A stretch of DNA of 64,000 nucleotides from Larix kaempferi (GCA_027924585.1 BSBM01000068.1:9186001-9250000); one strand, 5' to 3'; positions 44,674 through 55,962 are shown, counted from the first letter of the stretch. Translations and numbers: made by a program. Notes: generated by a model not told the origin, from the sequence alone.

Positions 44674-46095
44674 TGTTAGGAGCCTGTTGGGCCTGGCCCA
44701 AGTAAAGCATTTTTGGCAAGAAATTTTTGGTAAGATGGGAAGTCACAGTGTAGCGTAGCATCAGAAGGTAAGAACCACACGGGTAAGTGTTTGCTCCGCA
44801 AAGTGGTAGCACCACACAGTGGTAGCAGAGCACCTATTTTGGGCAAAGGTCGAGCAGAGGAAAGCAACCTGTTTTTGGTGTGGAGAAACGTGAAGTCAAG
44901 TGAAAGCGACCTATCAATGAGAGTGGCAGAAAATAGTTAAACCTAAGCCACTGGGTCGACAGTAACTAGAAGGCCAGAGGGATGGAAAGCAACATGCCAT
45001 GATGCATTGTAACCGCTTCAGGAAGGATGCGGCTGTCAAAAGGGCATGTGGGCTATGAGTGGCCCAACAGAACGGCCAAAAGCATGTGGAGCAGTTGTCG
45101 ACTGCGACAAGCTAAGTCAGCAGATAACCGCAACATTTTTGGGTAACCTTAGGGTTTTGGGCCCACTTGATTGTAAAGACGTGACCTACGGGAACGATCT
45201 ATAAAAGGGCACATTTTGTAAGGGAAAGGGTTCTTGGGTTAGTATTCATTGTTGAATATTTGAGTAATACTTGTTTTTTATTGTTGAAGGCAATCATAAA
45301 AGGCTTTGCAAGCTACGTGCGCAGAGACCTACTGAAGAGAGAAGAGAGTTTGCAACTGAGTGCACAGACTAGAACTGTTGTACCCTTCCCATAAATAATA
45401 CAACAATAGTTCCTGTGGATGTAGCTCACATCTTGGGGGTGAACCACGTTAAGTATGTGTTATGTGACTGCTTATGTGCTTGAATCTGTGTATTTGCTTA
45501 TGCTGAATGGTTAAAATCTTGTTTATGAGATCATGTGTTCTTGCTTTTATATGTATTAGCCATAAGGATAATGATGGGGATAATATGTTAAGTATTGACA
45601 TGTGTGAATGAATGTTAAATGCTTAAGTATTTGTAATTCAGTTGAATGCATAAGTCAATCGTGTAAACACTTAACCCGCAAAGTCGATATAGTGTGATTC
45701 CCTGAGCGTAGTACTAGAAGTGCGTAGTTAGATTGTTGTTTGTTATAGTGTATAAGTTCACAAGGGTTGCAGGCTATTTTTCTGTTGAATGAGTCTCTTT
45801 ACACTAAGTAAGATCTAGTGAAGTTGGCGCATAAGTGTTGAGAGGAAGCACATGCCTCTGTGGCGCTATCCTATTGTCGAAGAATCATTCCACATCGCGC
45901 AGTCCTTGGATGCACGATAGTCTAAGTGTTAACCGCGAAGAAGGTGAACTTCACACAGTCTCTGGCTCGCAGCGCGAGTCCTGTCGCACATTGCTCGTCA
46001 GTATGTTAAGCTCTCATCACCTAGCTGTGGAAACTTGATTTGGAAACCTCCCCATCAACTTCGCCTTAGGTGAAACCTCAGTCTATTTGCAGGAT
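44674..46095 (+). repeat. 3' LTR of F (right end uncertain)
   Basis: Starts TGTTAGGAGCC right after the extra ORF. Contains TATAAAAG (45200-45207) and a U5-like block (GTGGATGTAGCTCACATC...GGGTGAACCACG, about 45417-45455). With no 5' copy to compare, the end is placed where sequence of element G begins; the true end could lie several hundred bases earlier. Confidence 0.55.
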
Positions 46096-47053
46096 GTTGC
46101 CAAAAGGGCCGGTGCAAAGGGGTTTTGTTGGTTCCTCGAACCATGCAGAACCTGGGTCTTTCTAGAAAACCTCAAGAACAGTATAATCATCCAACAACTA
46201 CCGAAGACAAGGTATCCTCCCAAGCCCAACTTTCCTTCCCAATTCATATTTGAAAATAAGCCATGGCAAGAATATGCATTTGGAAAGGATAAGAAAGAGT
46301 GACCAAGCAGGGAAGAACTCCAAAGAAAGAAACTATGTTACACACGCTTCCAACCATGGGTACCAGGGCATAAATGTGCTAAGGGAAAGGCACAATTCAT
46401 TGAATTATTTTATGATGATGAGTATGAAGGGCGTATGGAGGAAGGAGGAAATATTTCAGCCCAATAATAGGGATATTCCATAGCAGAAGAAGAGAAACAA
46501 GAAGAATATAATCCATTACCTGACAAAGGGAGACTAGCAATGCTTTCATGAGTGCCTTGTTTCTACACTATTCGATGCCAGGGAGATGTACAAGGACAAA
46601 GGGTTTAAGTATTGTATATGGAGGAGCCACGGATAAATTAATTGATGTAGCCACGGTGGAGAGGAGAAATCTACATGCTGAACCATTCGATGGCTTCACA
46701 ATCATCATTCTAGGTCACCATACTATGGAGTGCAAAACATAGATTCCAAAGCTACAACTCACCATAGGTAATTACACATTTTTTGATAGCTTTTATGTGG
46801 TTGATGTTTCTGATACTAATGTGGTATTGGGAGTGCAATGGTTTTAATATATAGGGGAACACACAGTGAACTATCAAATCCCTGAAATGAGATTCAAATT
46901 TTCAGAAGGAAAACAAAGGGTATTGAGAGGAATGCACACCTATCTGAATCAAGCAGTGTCCTCCCACAGTATGAAACACAAGAATGAAAAGGTTTTGGGA
47001 GACCTTCCTCTTAGAAGGCCACCTGAGGGAAAGCAATATTGGGTGGGGAGGAC
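46096..47053 (+). pseudogene. Ty3/gypsy element G: gag/protease remnant
   Basis: A different gypsy family from E and F. A Gag knuckle-like block reads RKKLCYTRFQPWVPGHKCAK (relatives have CYTC), followed by an acidic stretch. The protease region has LYGGATDKLID (active-site DGGAT degraded), NLHAEPFDGFTIIILG, LTIGNYTFFDSFYVVDV, TNVVLGVQWF, EHTVNYQIPEMRFKF and VLRGMHTYLNQAVSSHSM. Frame changes near 46320, 46400 and 46550 and several stops. After LGDLPLRRPPEGKQY the sequence ends in GGGTGGGGAGGAC, a purine tract, and LTR H1. RT, RNase H and integrase are therefore deleted. Confidence 0.8.
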
Positions 47054-48403
47054 TGTAATGTCCCCATTCAAATAAATCTCAAAAAGAGGAAATTCCACCA
47101 ATCTACTAGTTTCCTAGGTTGAGATGGAAACATTAGATTTGGAATAAGGAGACTATAAAAACCCAAATGGACATTAGATTGACATAAATATATTAAAATG
47201 GGTTAAATAAATATTTATGATAGGAAAATAAGGTGGCACTTGGTCATGGAGACACATGGGTGGTGTGGGACCCACACAAAGCTAGATTCATCATGCCACA
47301 TGGCATTTGATTCTCACCCATTCGAATCCAAGGTGGAGTCTAATTATATTGGGGAGTTGGAAGGTCAATATACTTGGAATGAATCAATGAAGGTAAAATT
47401 GGAGTGGAAGAGTAACTCCCATGGAAGAGGAAGAGGCATTTGAGAGATATTGAGACACTTGGGCTAGATTCCCTAGCTTCTATGACAACAATGATGAAGA
47501 TGCTATGACACATATGACACAAATCAGACCTGAATGTTGACATATGAAATATATGACATGTGAGGGATAAATATATCCTCCAAGAAGGTGCACAAGGAAT
47601 TTAGGGAAGCCAAAGAGGCACCCATTTGAATTGAGGGAGGATGGAGACTATGAATTGTTGGACAAGTGGCACACATTGGAATCTCTTCCCAACTTGAGTT
47701 GGCATGAGGATTTTAGAAGGAATTCGACCCATGGAGGATTGAGAAGTTTATAAAAGACAAGAAAAAAGAAGGAGAGTGGCTTTTGATCATTTATCATTTT
47801 TCATATTGGAGAGCATAGCTTGTCCATGCTTGTGGAGTGTTTACTCTACTTGCCTTAATACCAATTTTGAGGGTGAAAGATTGCCATCCTAATTGGAAAT
47901 TGGAGAGGTCATTCAGAACTTTTATTTGGAGATACAATGGATTCATTTGTTTCAGGTTGAATCTACATGGAATCTCATGATCACATATCCTTTAGCTTGC
48001 TTCTACAACTATTCTTCCATTTCTTGTCATATTCTTGCTCCTTGAGGAGGGGCGCACTTGGTGAGGTGATGATCTCTTTTGGATATCTCTTGAGGCCGCA
48101 TACTTTTGTAATATGATATATATACTCTGTCTTTAATTCTCAGAATACTTTCATATCTAAACTCCAATATATTCTATGTACAAATGCTAAACTATGATTA
48201 AATGGTGCCATTTCCCCAATACCTTGTTATAAGCACTTGAAGTGGTATCAAATTCGAATTTTCAGTAAACATATGATATATTATTGTTGTGTGGAGAGCC
48301 ATTAATATGCTGAATAAGTTTAATATTCATTAGAAAAGCATTTGGAGCAATATTCTCAAGTTTCATAACCATTTTTGAAGATTTACTATCATTCCCCCCT
48401 ATG

Positions 48404-49012
48404 TGTTAAATTTTCAGTATTAAATCACAATACTATAGGATCTTTGCTGAGAGAATAACATCTACAGTATATCCATGCATGACAATCATAATATGACAAG
48501 CATCACAAGCATCACAAGAATCAAAAGCATAGAGACAAGAGACACAGAGTTTCCGTGGGGAAAACCCTAAGGTGAAAAACCCCACAAACTTCCTCAGAGA
48601 TAGAGAGAGCAATGGCTCAACCAAAATACAACCAAATAATACAGAGATAGTCTCCTAGCAGATGATCCTCCTCCTCCTCACTAGTGCGCCACTTTCCAGA
48701 GAGAGAGATAGATACTTTTTCGAATGAGTAAAATAGAGATCTCCTATCTCTATTTATACTCACCTTTTTGCCCAGTGACCTACTGGGGCCGACTTGTCTA
48801 CTTTAGTACATCCACATAATATTATATATTAATTAGGGCCGACCCCATAAGGTGGTCTAATAACCCATCGGCAAGTACACACACTTGCGACACTTGTCAA
48901 TCCACATGACAACACTTCCTTATAGAGGAATAACACATCTCTTATAAGGGTACAATAAATATACATATAATATATTGATGAAATACATTCCGAAGTTACA
49001 TATACATCAACA
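48404..49012 (-). repeat. 3' LTR of C
   Basis: 609 bp, TGTTGATGT...TTTAACA on the minus strand. Minus-strand TATAAATA (48758-48751). The purine tract AAGAGGGAG lies just to its right. Confidence 0.95.
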
Positions 49013-49239
49013 CTCCCTCTTAACTAGGAAGGTATTTCTCGACACAGATCTGCTAGACAAGTCTTCTTCTCTGGATCATCATCATCGATGCATCGTCATC
49101 ATCATCGTCACTGCTGCTGCTATCTCATCCAATCTCTGTCTCTACTCGTCATAGGAAGTTCTACAGAGCCAGTCCTTTTTCATACTGGATGTAGGCCCAC
49201 CACCTGTAGGTCTTCGTCATCACTGGCCATACTGTGGAA

Positions 49240-50510
49240 TTCTCAGGACTTTTACGTGCGTCACAAAACCTCGCAAGAGCATCCCAGGCTGTTACGAGCA
49301 TACTGCTCTACCTATAGGATCTCCCAGGGCAACGAATTACATGTGACCTCACCACAAAACCTCGCAAGAGCATCCCAGGCTGTTACGAGCATACTGCTCT
49401 ACCTATATGATCTCCCAGGGCAACGAATTACATGTGGTCATGGCAAAACCTCGCAAGAGCATCCCAGTACTTATTACGGGCACACAGCCCAACCTATCGG
49501 ATCTCCCAGGGAAACGGATTACATGCCATAGGACAAAACCTCGCAAGAGTATCTGCCAGATATCCCAGGGCAACGAATTACATGCCATAGGCAAAACCTC
49601 GCAAGACTATTTGCAGATCTCCCAGGGCAACGAATTACATGTCCTCCCAGAGCAAAACCTCGAAAGAGCATTTTCCAGATGTCCCAGGGCAACGAATTAC
49701 ATGCCATAGGAAAAACCTCGCAAGACCATCTGCAAATCTCCCAGGGCAACGAATTACATGCTCATCTGCACAACCTGATCCACGGCCACAGAGTATCAAC
49801 CTGATACACACCATACATCATCCTGATCATCATCACTGCAACGTCCTGCTGCATGTCATCTGGAGCAACATCCTGAAGCTCGTCATCTATGATCATCCTG
49901 ATCATCACTGCAACATCCTGCTGCATGTCATCTGGAGCAACATCCTGAAGCTCGTCATCTATGATCATACTGATCATTACTGCAACATCCTGCTGCATGT
50001 CATCTGGAGCAACATCCTGAAGCTCGTCATCTATGATCATCCTGATCATCACTGCAACATCCTGCTGCATACCAAGTATCTACCTGATACATATCATCAT
50101 ACATGATCCTCCTGATCATCAATCCAACATCCTGCTGCATACCAAGTATCTACCTGATACATATCATCATACATGATCCTCCTGATCATCAATGCAACAT
50201 CCTGCTGCATACCAAGTATCTACCTGATACATATCATCATACATGATCCTCCTGATCATCAATGCAACATCCTGCTACATACCAAGTATCTACCTGATAC
50301 ATATCATCATACATGATCCTCCTGATCATCAATGTATCCTCCTGATACAAATACAGATACATGGTCCAAGCATCCAACATGATGCACATAAAATACATAC
50401 ACATGATCCAACTGATCATATCCAGCATCCAACATGATGCGTTCATACATACATAAAATGATCCAACTGATCATATCCAGCAGAAACTAGAACATCATCC
50501 TGATGTTCAT
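49240..50510 (-). repeat. Tandem repeat arrays before the 3' LTR of C
   Basis: (1) 49250-49765: units carrying CAAAACCTCGCAAGA and CTCCCAGGGCAACGAATTAC (plus strand) repeat at least seven times; the first copies are about 91 bp, later ones shortened to about 55-62 bp. (2) 49820-50070: 71-bp unit, three copies, TGGAGCAACATCCTGAAGCT at 49861, 49932 and 50003. (3) 50071-50345: 70-bp unit, four copies, ACCAAGTATCTACCTGATAC at 50071, 50141, 50211 and 50281. Same position as the arrays of B but different sequence. Confidence 0.92.
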
Positions 50511-50615
50511 CATCCAGCGCTTACATCCACAGCCATGTGAAGGATCCTCCTTCCAACATGCTTGGAATGGCTTCAGCAAATGTGTCCATCACTTCTTCCT
50601 CGAAGTGTCCTCGAT

Positions 50616-51896
50616 CTAAATAACGCAAAGCCTCTCTCTGAAGTACTCGAACTTCACCCTGGCTAGTGGCTTCGTCAGCACATCTGCGATCTGCTCATCC
50701 ATCGCAACATACAAGAGATTCACAGCTCCTCTCTGCACCATATCCCTGATATAGTGGTATTTGATCTCTATGTGTTTCGACCTGTCATGAAACACTGGGT
50801 TCTTGGACAGCTTCACACAACTCTGGTTATCACAGAAGATACCAGTAGCTTCCAACGGGAGATCAAATAACTCAGACAGTAGCTTCCGTAGCCATACTGC
50901 CTCACAACTAGTTGAACAGGCTGCAACATACTCTGCCTCAGCTGTACTCAGTGCTACGCAGGATTGCTTCCTGCTAAACCAAGAGATCACACCTGATCCC
51001 ATACTGAAGCAACACCCAGATGTGCTCTTCCTATCTGCAGCAATGCCAGCCCAATCTGAATCAACATAGCCCTACAGGTTAAACTTTTGATTCGCCTCAT
51101 ATCTGAGCCCATAATCCACTGTACCCTTCAGGTACCTCAGAACATGCTTTACAGCAACCAGGTGAACACTCCTCGGATCCGTCAGGAACTGGCTCAATGT
51201 GTTCACAGCAAAGCAAATATCTGGTCTCGTGTTCGTCAGGTACATCAAGGACCCAATAATCTGATGATACATAGAAACATCAACTGGCTCAGATGAAGCA
51301 TCGCAAAGAAGCTTCAGATTCGATGCCATAGGTGTGGCCATGGCCTTGCAATCCATCATCCCGAACCTCTTCAGGATCTCTACTGCGTACTTCCCTTGTC
51401 CAAGGAAGATTCCTTTTGCATTCTGCCACACCTCCATGCCAAAAACAAATAGTGCATCATCCCCAAGTTCTTCATCTCGAACTCGGTAGTAAGCTTCCGC
51501 TGCGTGTCGGCAATCAATCTATCTTCACCATACCAAGTTCTGCACATATATTATTTCCTATCATGTGTCTCAGAACGAAGTGGCTGCTGCTTCTTCAACT
51601 ACACCATTCAAGAAAGCTGTCTTGAATCCATCTAGTGTATCTTCTATTTCATCACTTTTATATTTCTCTATGCTGCCATCTGCAACATGCTTGATCTGAA
51701 AGTTCTATTTGGAAGTCACAACAGACTTCCCTTTAGCTCTTGGGATCGCATCCCAAACATCATTCTTCATGATCGACGGATCATGGCATTCCATTTCTTC
51801 ATCCCAGATCCTGGGAACTTCAATATCTTCAATAGATATCTTTGTTGCTGGAACAAATGTTGTAGTCCTTTTGTAGGTGAAGATATACGGTCTTTC
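50616..51896 (-). pseudogene. Damaged RT and RNase H of C
   Basis: Minus strand. RT start fragments are visible near 51800-51650 (SIMKNDVWDAIPRAKGKSVV, IKHVADGSIEKYK), then a jump to GFKTAFLNGVVEE, so the middle including the catalytic YVDD block is missing. KLTTEFEMKNLGMMHY leads to the open frame 51437-51072 (GIFLGQGKYAVEILKRFGMM, LMYLTNTRPDICFAV). After a stop the RNase H frame 51002-50616 is open: ALSTAEAEYVAA, GIFCDNQSCVKL and ADVLTKPLARVKFEYFRERL. RNase H may be intact, but RT cannot be. Confidence 0.88.
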
Positions 51897-52998
51897 CTAC
51901 AAAACAGGTTAAATTGCATGATTAGAAACATCTCATAATTTTCAGAACAAATTCTTACACATGAAGAAATATGTCATACAGTCATGCAGTCATGCAATTA
52001 TCTTAGCCAATGCTTCAATACAACATTTATCCATATCCCGTAACTTTCTAGATGCCTTCCAATCTCTACCAGAACATTGTTAAGAGTGTGCACAACTCCC
52101 AACATGTCAGCAAAGAGGTTTCATTCTAGATAAGTAGCAATGGAATGTTGTACAGTGCCATAGGCCACTTACCCAACACATGCATATTAGTAGTATACTG
52201 TTCATTAATTCAATCATTCTAATATGCACAATACATATCCTAAGTCTAGGAACATGAGCATATACATCATTGAACAATTTTAGTTAAGCAAACAAATATG
52301 CAAGATAATTAAAATACTTATCTTTGTTTGTTTGTTGGGTGGACTCCCTCTGAGTCTTTTCTTCCTTGCAGGAGCTGCTGGAGTCCTTCTACACCTTCTT
52401 GTTGTGGAATGTAGAGATATGGATAACTCCCTCTGAATATCTGCACCCTTGCAGAAACCACTGGAGTGTGCTCCCTCTTGATCTTTGCTTCCTGGATTAC
52501 CTGTTCTTGAAATCATATTCATCCTTGGTCCCTATGCATGCTTATTAGTATCATGATTGTGTTATCCTTGTAATCTCATACAAAATCATACATTCATTAA
52601 AACACAATAATCTCAAGTATGTATAGTCATGATCATTTCAAACAGAAATAATAAGCATTAACATTCAAGGTTTATATAGGACTCTTATGGTTATTCATAT
52701 CATAAGAAACATAACATGTATAAACCTGTAATTACTCAAACCTATGACTCTTCTGGTTAGTCATATTATTAATTAAGGTAAGACACATAATATGCATATG
52801 CCCATGATTATTCAAACTTATGACTTTATGAACAATCATCATCAATCATGCCATGCATACTTATATGATAGATCCTATGATATAAGAAACACATACCTGG
52901 TCACCATATTTGCTAGTTATGTCTAGCAATGTGTTCTTGTTCTCTTCAATGACCTGCATAACTCATTAGTTAACTTTTGCAAAAACAAATTATACATA
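51897..52998 (-). other. Intron-like non-coding segment of C, shared with B
   Basis: Minus strand: begins at AGAG|GTATGTAT (donor GT near 52998, 27 bases after the protease stop) and ends CCTGTTTTGTAG|G (AG at 51898-51897), directly before the RT fragment. A further AG|GTATGT lies at 52896, after a possible mini-exon. Its middle matches B at about 38380-38560. It stands where integrase is expected. Confidence 0.62.
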
Positions 52999-53027
52999 CC
53001 TCTATGACTATGGATGAATCTTTGTAT

Positions 53028-54347
53028 TTATGTCACCATGGCATGTTCAGGTTGTCCCTTCAAATTGTACAAACCTCCCTCTTGCTTTCCAATCACTACT
53101 GCATCATCTATGGTCTTTCCCTTTGGCCACATTAGGACTTGGCCATCCACAAATGCAACCCTCATACCTTTTGCATCTAATGCAGAAATGGAGAGTAAGT
53201 TCTTCTTGAGCCCAGGTACATAAAGTACTTCTTTCAACTTCAATGATTTTCCAGAATCTAGATTGTAGGAGGCTTCACCACTTCCTTTGATTGGGTATTG
53301 ATAATCATCCCCAAGTTTCACCTTATGGGGTGATTCATGTTCAGAAAGATTCACAAAAGATTCCTTGAACCCAGTCATGTGTTTGGAGGCCCCACTATCA
53401 ATTAACCAATCATTACATCCATGGGAGATGGTACCTGTAAGAGCAGAGATCAGAACATACTCTTCTTCACTTGATGAGTCATCATCACTATCACTTTCTG
53501 CCCTAGCCTTCTTCTTTGGGGGTTCATCATCTTCGGCAGCATGAGCATGAAATCTTCTTTTGCTGCCCTTCTTCTTCTTACTGAAGTTGTTGTTATTATC
53601 CCTTTTGTTCTTGGGACAATCTGAAGCATAGTGACCCTTCTCATTGCATGTGAAGCATCTTAGGTCTTTCCTATTCTTCTTTTGATAGGACCTATTGAGT
53701 CGAGAGGGATCCTTCTTGATTTTGCTTCTTTTGGTGTGAGCTGCAAGAGCTTGATCTTCTCCTCCCATCTTTTCCTCACGAGCTATAAGTCTAGCTTCTT
53801 CTTGAGAGCATTCTTCTCGAAGTCTACTGAAGGAGATCAACTTCTTCCTTGCACAAATTCCTTGAATAAAGGAATCCCATGGCCTCGGTAGGCCATTTAG
53901 AGTGGTCATTACCACTTCACCATTCTCCACCATTTCATCTACTGCTTCTAATTGTTCCTTGATCTGAGAGACCCTTGAAAAGTAGGATTGAATGGTTTCT
54001 CCATTCTGAAACTTCACTGCTTTCAATTGGTTCCGCAGGGTCATCTTCCGATTTATGTTCTTTCCTTCAAATAGCTTGGTCAAAGATTCAAACATCTCTT
54101 TGGGTGTCTTGAGAGAAGACACATGGGGTATGAGATGGTCTTTGATAGAATCAACAATGATTCTCTTTGCCTTGACCAAGTTCTTCTTGTGCAATACCTT
54201 GGCCTCTTCATCCTCTGGGATAGGGATGTCTTCTTTCACATATGAGTCCAACTCATTCTCTTCCAGGATTAGCCCAATCCTATACTTCCAGGCTCGGAAG
54301 TTATCAGCCCCTTCAAGCTTATCCTCAAGCTTGGTGTGAAGAGACAT
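53028..54347 (-). CDS. gag: Gag-protease of copia element C, uninterrupted frame
   Basis: Minus strand, 439 codons from the ATG at 54347 (MSLHTKLEDKLEGADNFRAW); an upstream in-frame ATG at 54395 adds 16 residues, but the second matches copia Gag N-termini better. UBN2-type Gag (KMTLRNQLKAVKFQNGETIQ, YFSRVSQIKEQLE, LNGLPRPWDSFIQGIC) is followed by a basic linker, knuckle CFTCNEKGHYASDC, an acidic DSDDDSSSEEE tract and the protease DWLIDSGASKHMTG. The GAG-pre end (GGLYNLKG) is followed by a stop. No stop or frameshift in the whole frame, so the protein could be made. Integrase does not follow, so this product is Gag plus protease only. Among the retroelements here it is the only intact gag. Confidence 0.92.
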   Translation of the reverse strand: MSLHTKLEDKLEGADNFRAWKYRIGLILEENELDSYVKEDIPIPEDEEAKVLHKKNLVKAKRIIVDSIKDHLIPHVSSLKTPKEMFESLTKLFEGKNINRKMTLRNQLKAVKFQNGETIQSYFSRVSQIKEQLEAVDEMVENGEVVMTTLNGLPRPWDSFIQGICARKKLISFSRLREECSQEEARLIAREEKMGGEDQALAAHTKRSKIKKDPSRLNRSYQKKNRKDLRCFTCNEKGHYASDCPKNKRDNNNNFSKKKKGSKRRFHAHAAEDDEPPKKKARAESDSDDDSSSEEEYVLISALTGTISHGCNDWLIDSGASKHMTGFKESFVNLSEHESPHKVKLGDDYQYPIKGSGEASYNLDSGKSLKLKEVLYVPGLKKNLLSISALDAKGMRVAFVDGQVLMWPKGKTIDDAVVIGKQEGGLYNLKGQPEHAMVT

Positions 54348-54900
54348 CTTTAAGAGTACTTCAAATGGAAATAGAAAAGATTTAGAACTTACCACTTGAA
54401 GTGCTGAAAACTGGATCTGGTCCCGGATTAGGGTTTGTCAAAGAAACCCTAAAAATTCAAAATGTGAATTTCAAAATTCCGAAAGGATAGAAAGATGCGC
54501 CTTGGAGAGCTGATCAGCCTAGTACATTCAGAATTTGAGATCAGCAAAGTCTTGTCCTTCAAAATTGCCTTTTTGTCCTCCCGGGTTCACTGGGGAGAGC
54601 CCTGAATTAGGGTTTGAGTTTCCCGGAGATCTACCCAGCCAAAAATCTCGATCCAAAGCTCAAACCTTCGATTTTTGTAAGGAGCTTCCAGCTGTACCTT
54701 CAGTTTCCAGAAATTCCTATTTTTGTGGAAACCCTAATTTTTAGGGCCAAAACTGAAAATGCTCGGAACTGAAATCTGATTGGACAGAAAGATGCGCCTT
54801 GATGAGTAGATCCAATCTACTATACTGAATTTCAAAAATCTGTGGAGAGAAACCCAATAAACAAGCAATACAAGCTTCCGTCACTGCAAAATGTCTTCTT
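54348..54900 (-). other. Leader of C
   Basis: Non-coding leader between primer-binding site and gag. It contains two related blocks (GATGCGCCTT...GAGAGCTGATCAGCCTA at 54494 and GATGCGCCTTGATGAGTAGA at 54791), with GGGTTTCTCTGACAAACCC-like words also found in the leader of B (about 37290-37310). Confidence 0.6.
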
Positions 54901-54921
54901 CTCAGTTAAGCTCTGATACCA
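54901..54921 (-). other. Primer-binding site of C
   Basis: Minus strand TGGTATCAGAGCTTAACTGA directly after the 5' LTR; initiator methionine tRNA type. Confidence 0.94.
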
Positions 54922-55530
54922 TGTTAAATTTTCAGTATTAAATCACAATACTATAGGATCTTTGCTGAGAGAATAACATCTACAGTATATCAATGCATGA
55001 CAATCATAATATGACAAGCATCACAAGCATCACAAGAATCAAAAGCATAGAGACAAGAGACACAGAGTTTCCGTGGGGAAAACCCTAAGGTGAAAAACCC
55101 CACAAACTTCCTCAGAGATAGAGAGAGCAATGGCTCAACCAAAATACAACCAAATAATACAGAGATAGTCTCCTAGCAGATGATCCTCCTCCTCCTCACT
55201 AGTGCGCCACTTTCCAGAGAGAGAGATAGATACTTTTCCGAATGAGTAAAATAGAGATCTCCTATCTCTATTTATACTCACCTTTTTGCCCAGTGACCTA
55301 CTGGGGCCGACTTGTCTACTTTAGTACATCCACATAATATTATATATTAATTAGGGCCGACCCCATAAGGTGGTCTAATAACCCATCGGCAAGTACACAC
55401 ACTTGCGACACTTGTCAATCCACATGACGACACTTCCTTATAGAGGAATAACACATCTCTTATAAGGGTACAATAAATATACATATAATATACTGATGAA
55501 ATACATTCCGAAGTTACATATACATCAACA
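54922..55530 (-). repeat. 5' LTR of C
   Basis: 609 bp; minus-strand TATAAATA (55276-55269). Adjacent to the primer-binding site on the minus strand. Confidence 0.95.
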
Positions 55531-55962
55531 CTATGTTGAAGCTAGTATACAAACATCTGATTTCTGGAAGTTGTAGAAGCCTTTAGCAACTAATTGATGA
55601 TGTATTTGGAATCCCATTTTAATTCCTTTAACAATACCATGTCTCTGTTCTGAATTTTGGGAATGTTGTACATCATTTGGAGATCCATCTTTGACCACTA
55701 CCCTTAGGGGATTTGAACCTCGATTTGACTAGGCCCTATCTTTCCCTGATTATAATTGAATGTTGCAGAAGTATTTTGAGAGTTTCCAAGCATCCATAAG
55801 CCTAATTGTTATGTCTTAATACCTTCCAAACACATTTAGAACCAATTTGGAAGCATTTGGAGCCATTTGGAGGCATTTGGGTCAATACTAGTCTAAGGGT
55901 CGAATTGGCCAAAACTTGCAATTTTTCCTAGTTTTTACAAGTTCATTAAAAGAGACACTACA

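Larger units (their letters stand above)
9063..46095 (+). mobile_element. Ty3/gypsy retrotransposon F, 5'-truncated, split by E
   Basis: The left block (9063-17665) carries zinc knuckles, protease, a capsid-like domain, RT, RNase H, integrase and most of an extra ORF. The right block (44373-about 46095) carries the end of that ORF and the 3' LTR. The coding frame and coiled-coil character resume directly at 44373, so E (17666-44372) is an insertion. The 5' LTR was not found. F is the oldest layer of this nest: many stops, a frameshift and an in-frame integrase deletion. The right border, where F meets gypsy remnant G, is approximate. Confidence 0.85.
48404..55530 (-). mobile_element. Ty1/copia retrotransposon C, defective, nested in LTR H1
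   Basis: Two 609-bp LTRs with about four differences by eye. Perfect target duplication CTATG (48399-48403 and 55531-55535). On the minus strand: 5' LTR (right), primer-binding site, intact Gag-protease frame, intron-like segment, damaged RT, RNase H, tandem repeats, purine tract AAGAGGGAG, 3' LTR (left). Integrase is absent. Recent insertion judged by the LTRs. Confidence 0.95.
47054..55962 (+). repeat. LTR H1 of gypsy element G, split by C
   Basis: Starts TGTAATGTCCCC (47054) and, across C, ends AGAGACACTACA (55962), matching the ends of H2 (TGTCATGTCCC...GGGACATTACA). Pieces are 47054-48403 and 55531-55962, about 1.78 kb joined. Diverged homology to H2 runs the whole length (shared words TACTAGTTTCCTAGGTT, CCCATGGAAGAGGAAGAGGC and TGGGCTAGATTCCCTAGCT). 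The purine tract on its left marks it as the 3' LTR of G. Flanks AGGAC and TTTAA do not match, as expected if the 5' LTR of G is lost. Confidence 0.78.

Noticed and set aside
49240-50345. Regular repeats resembling a CRISPR array
   Set aside because: Eukaryotic retroelement context; units are contiguous and whole-unit tandem, without unique equal-length spacers, and no cas genes exist here.
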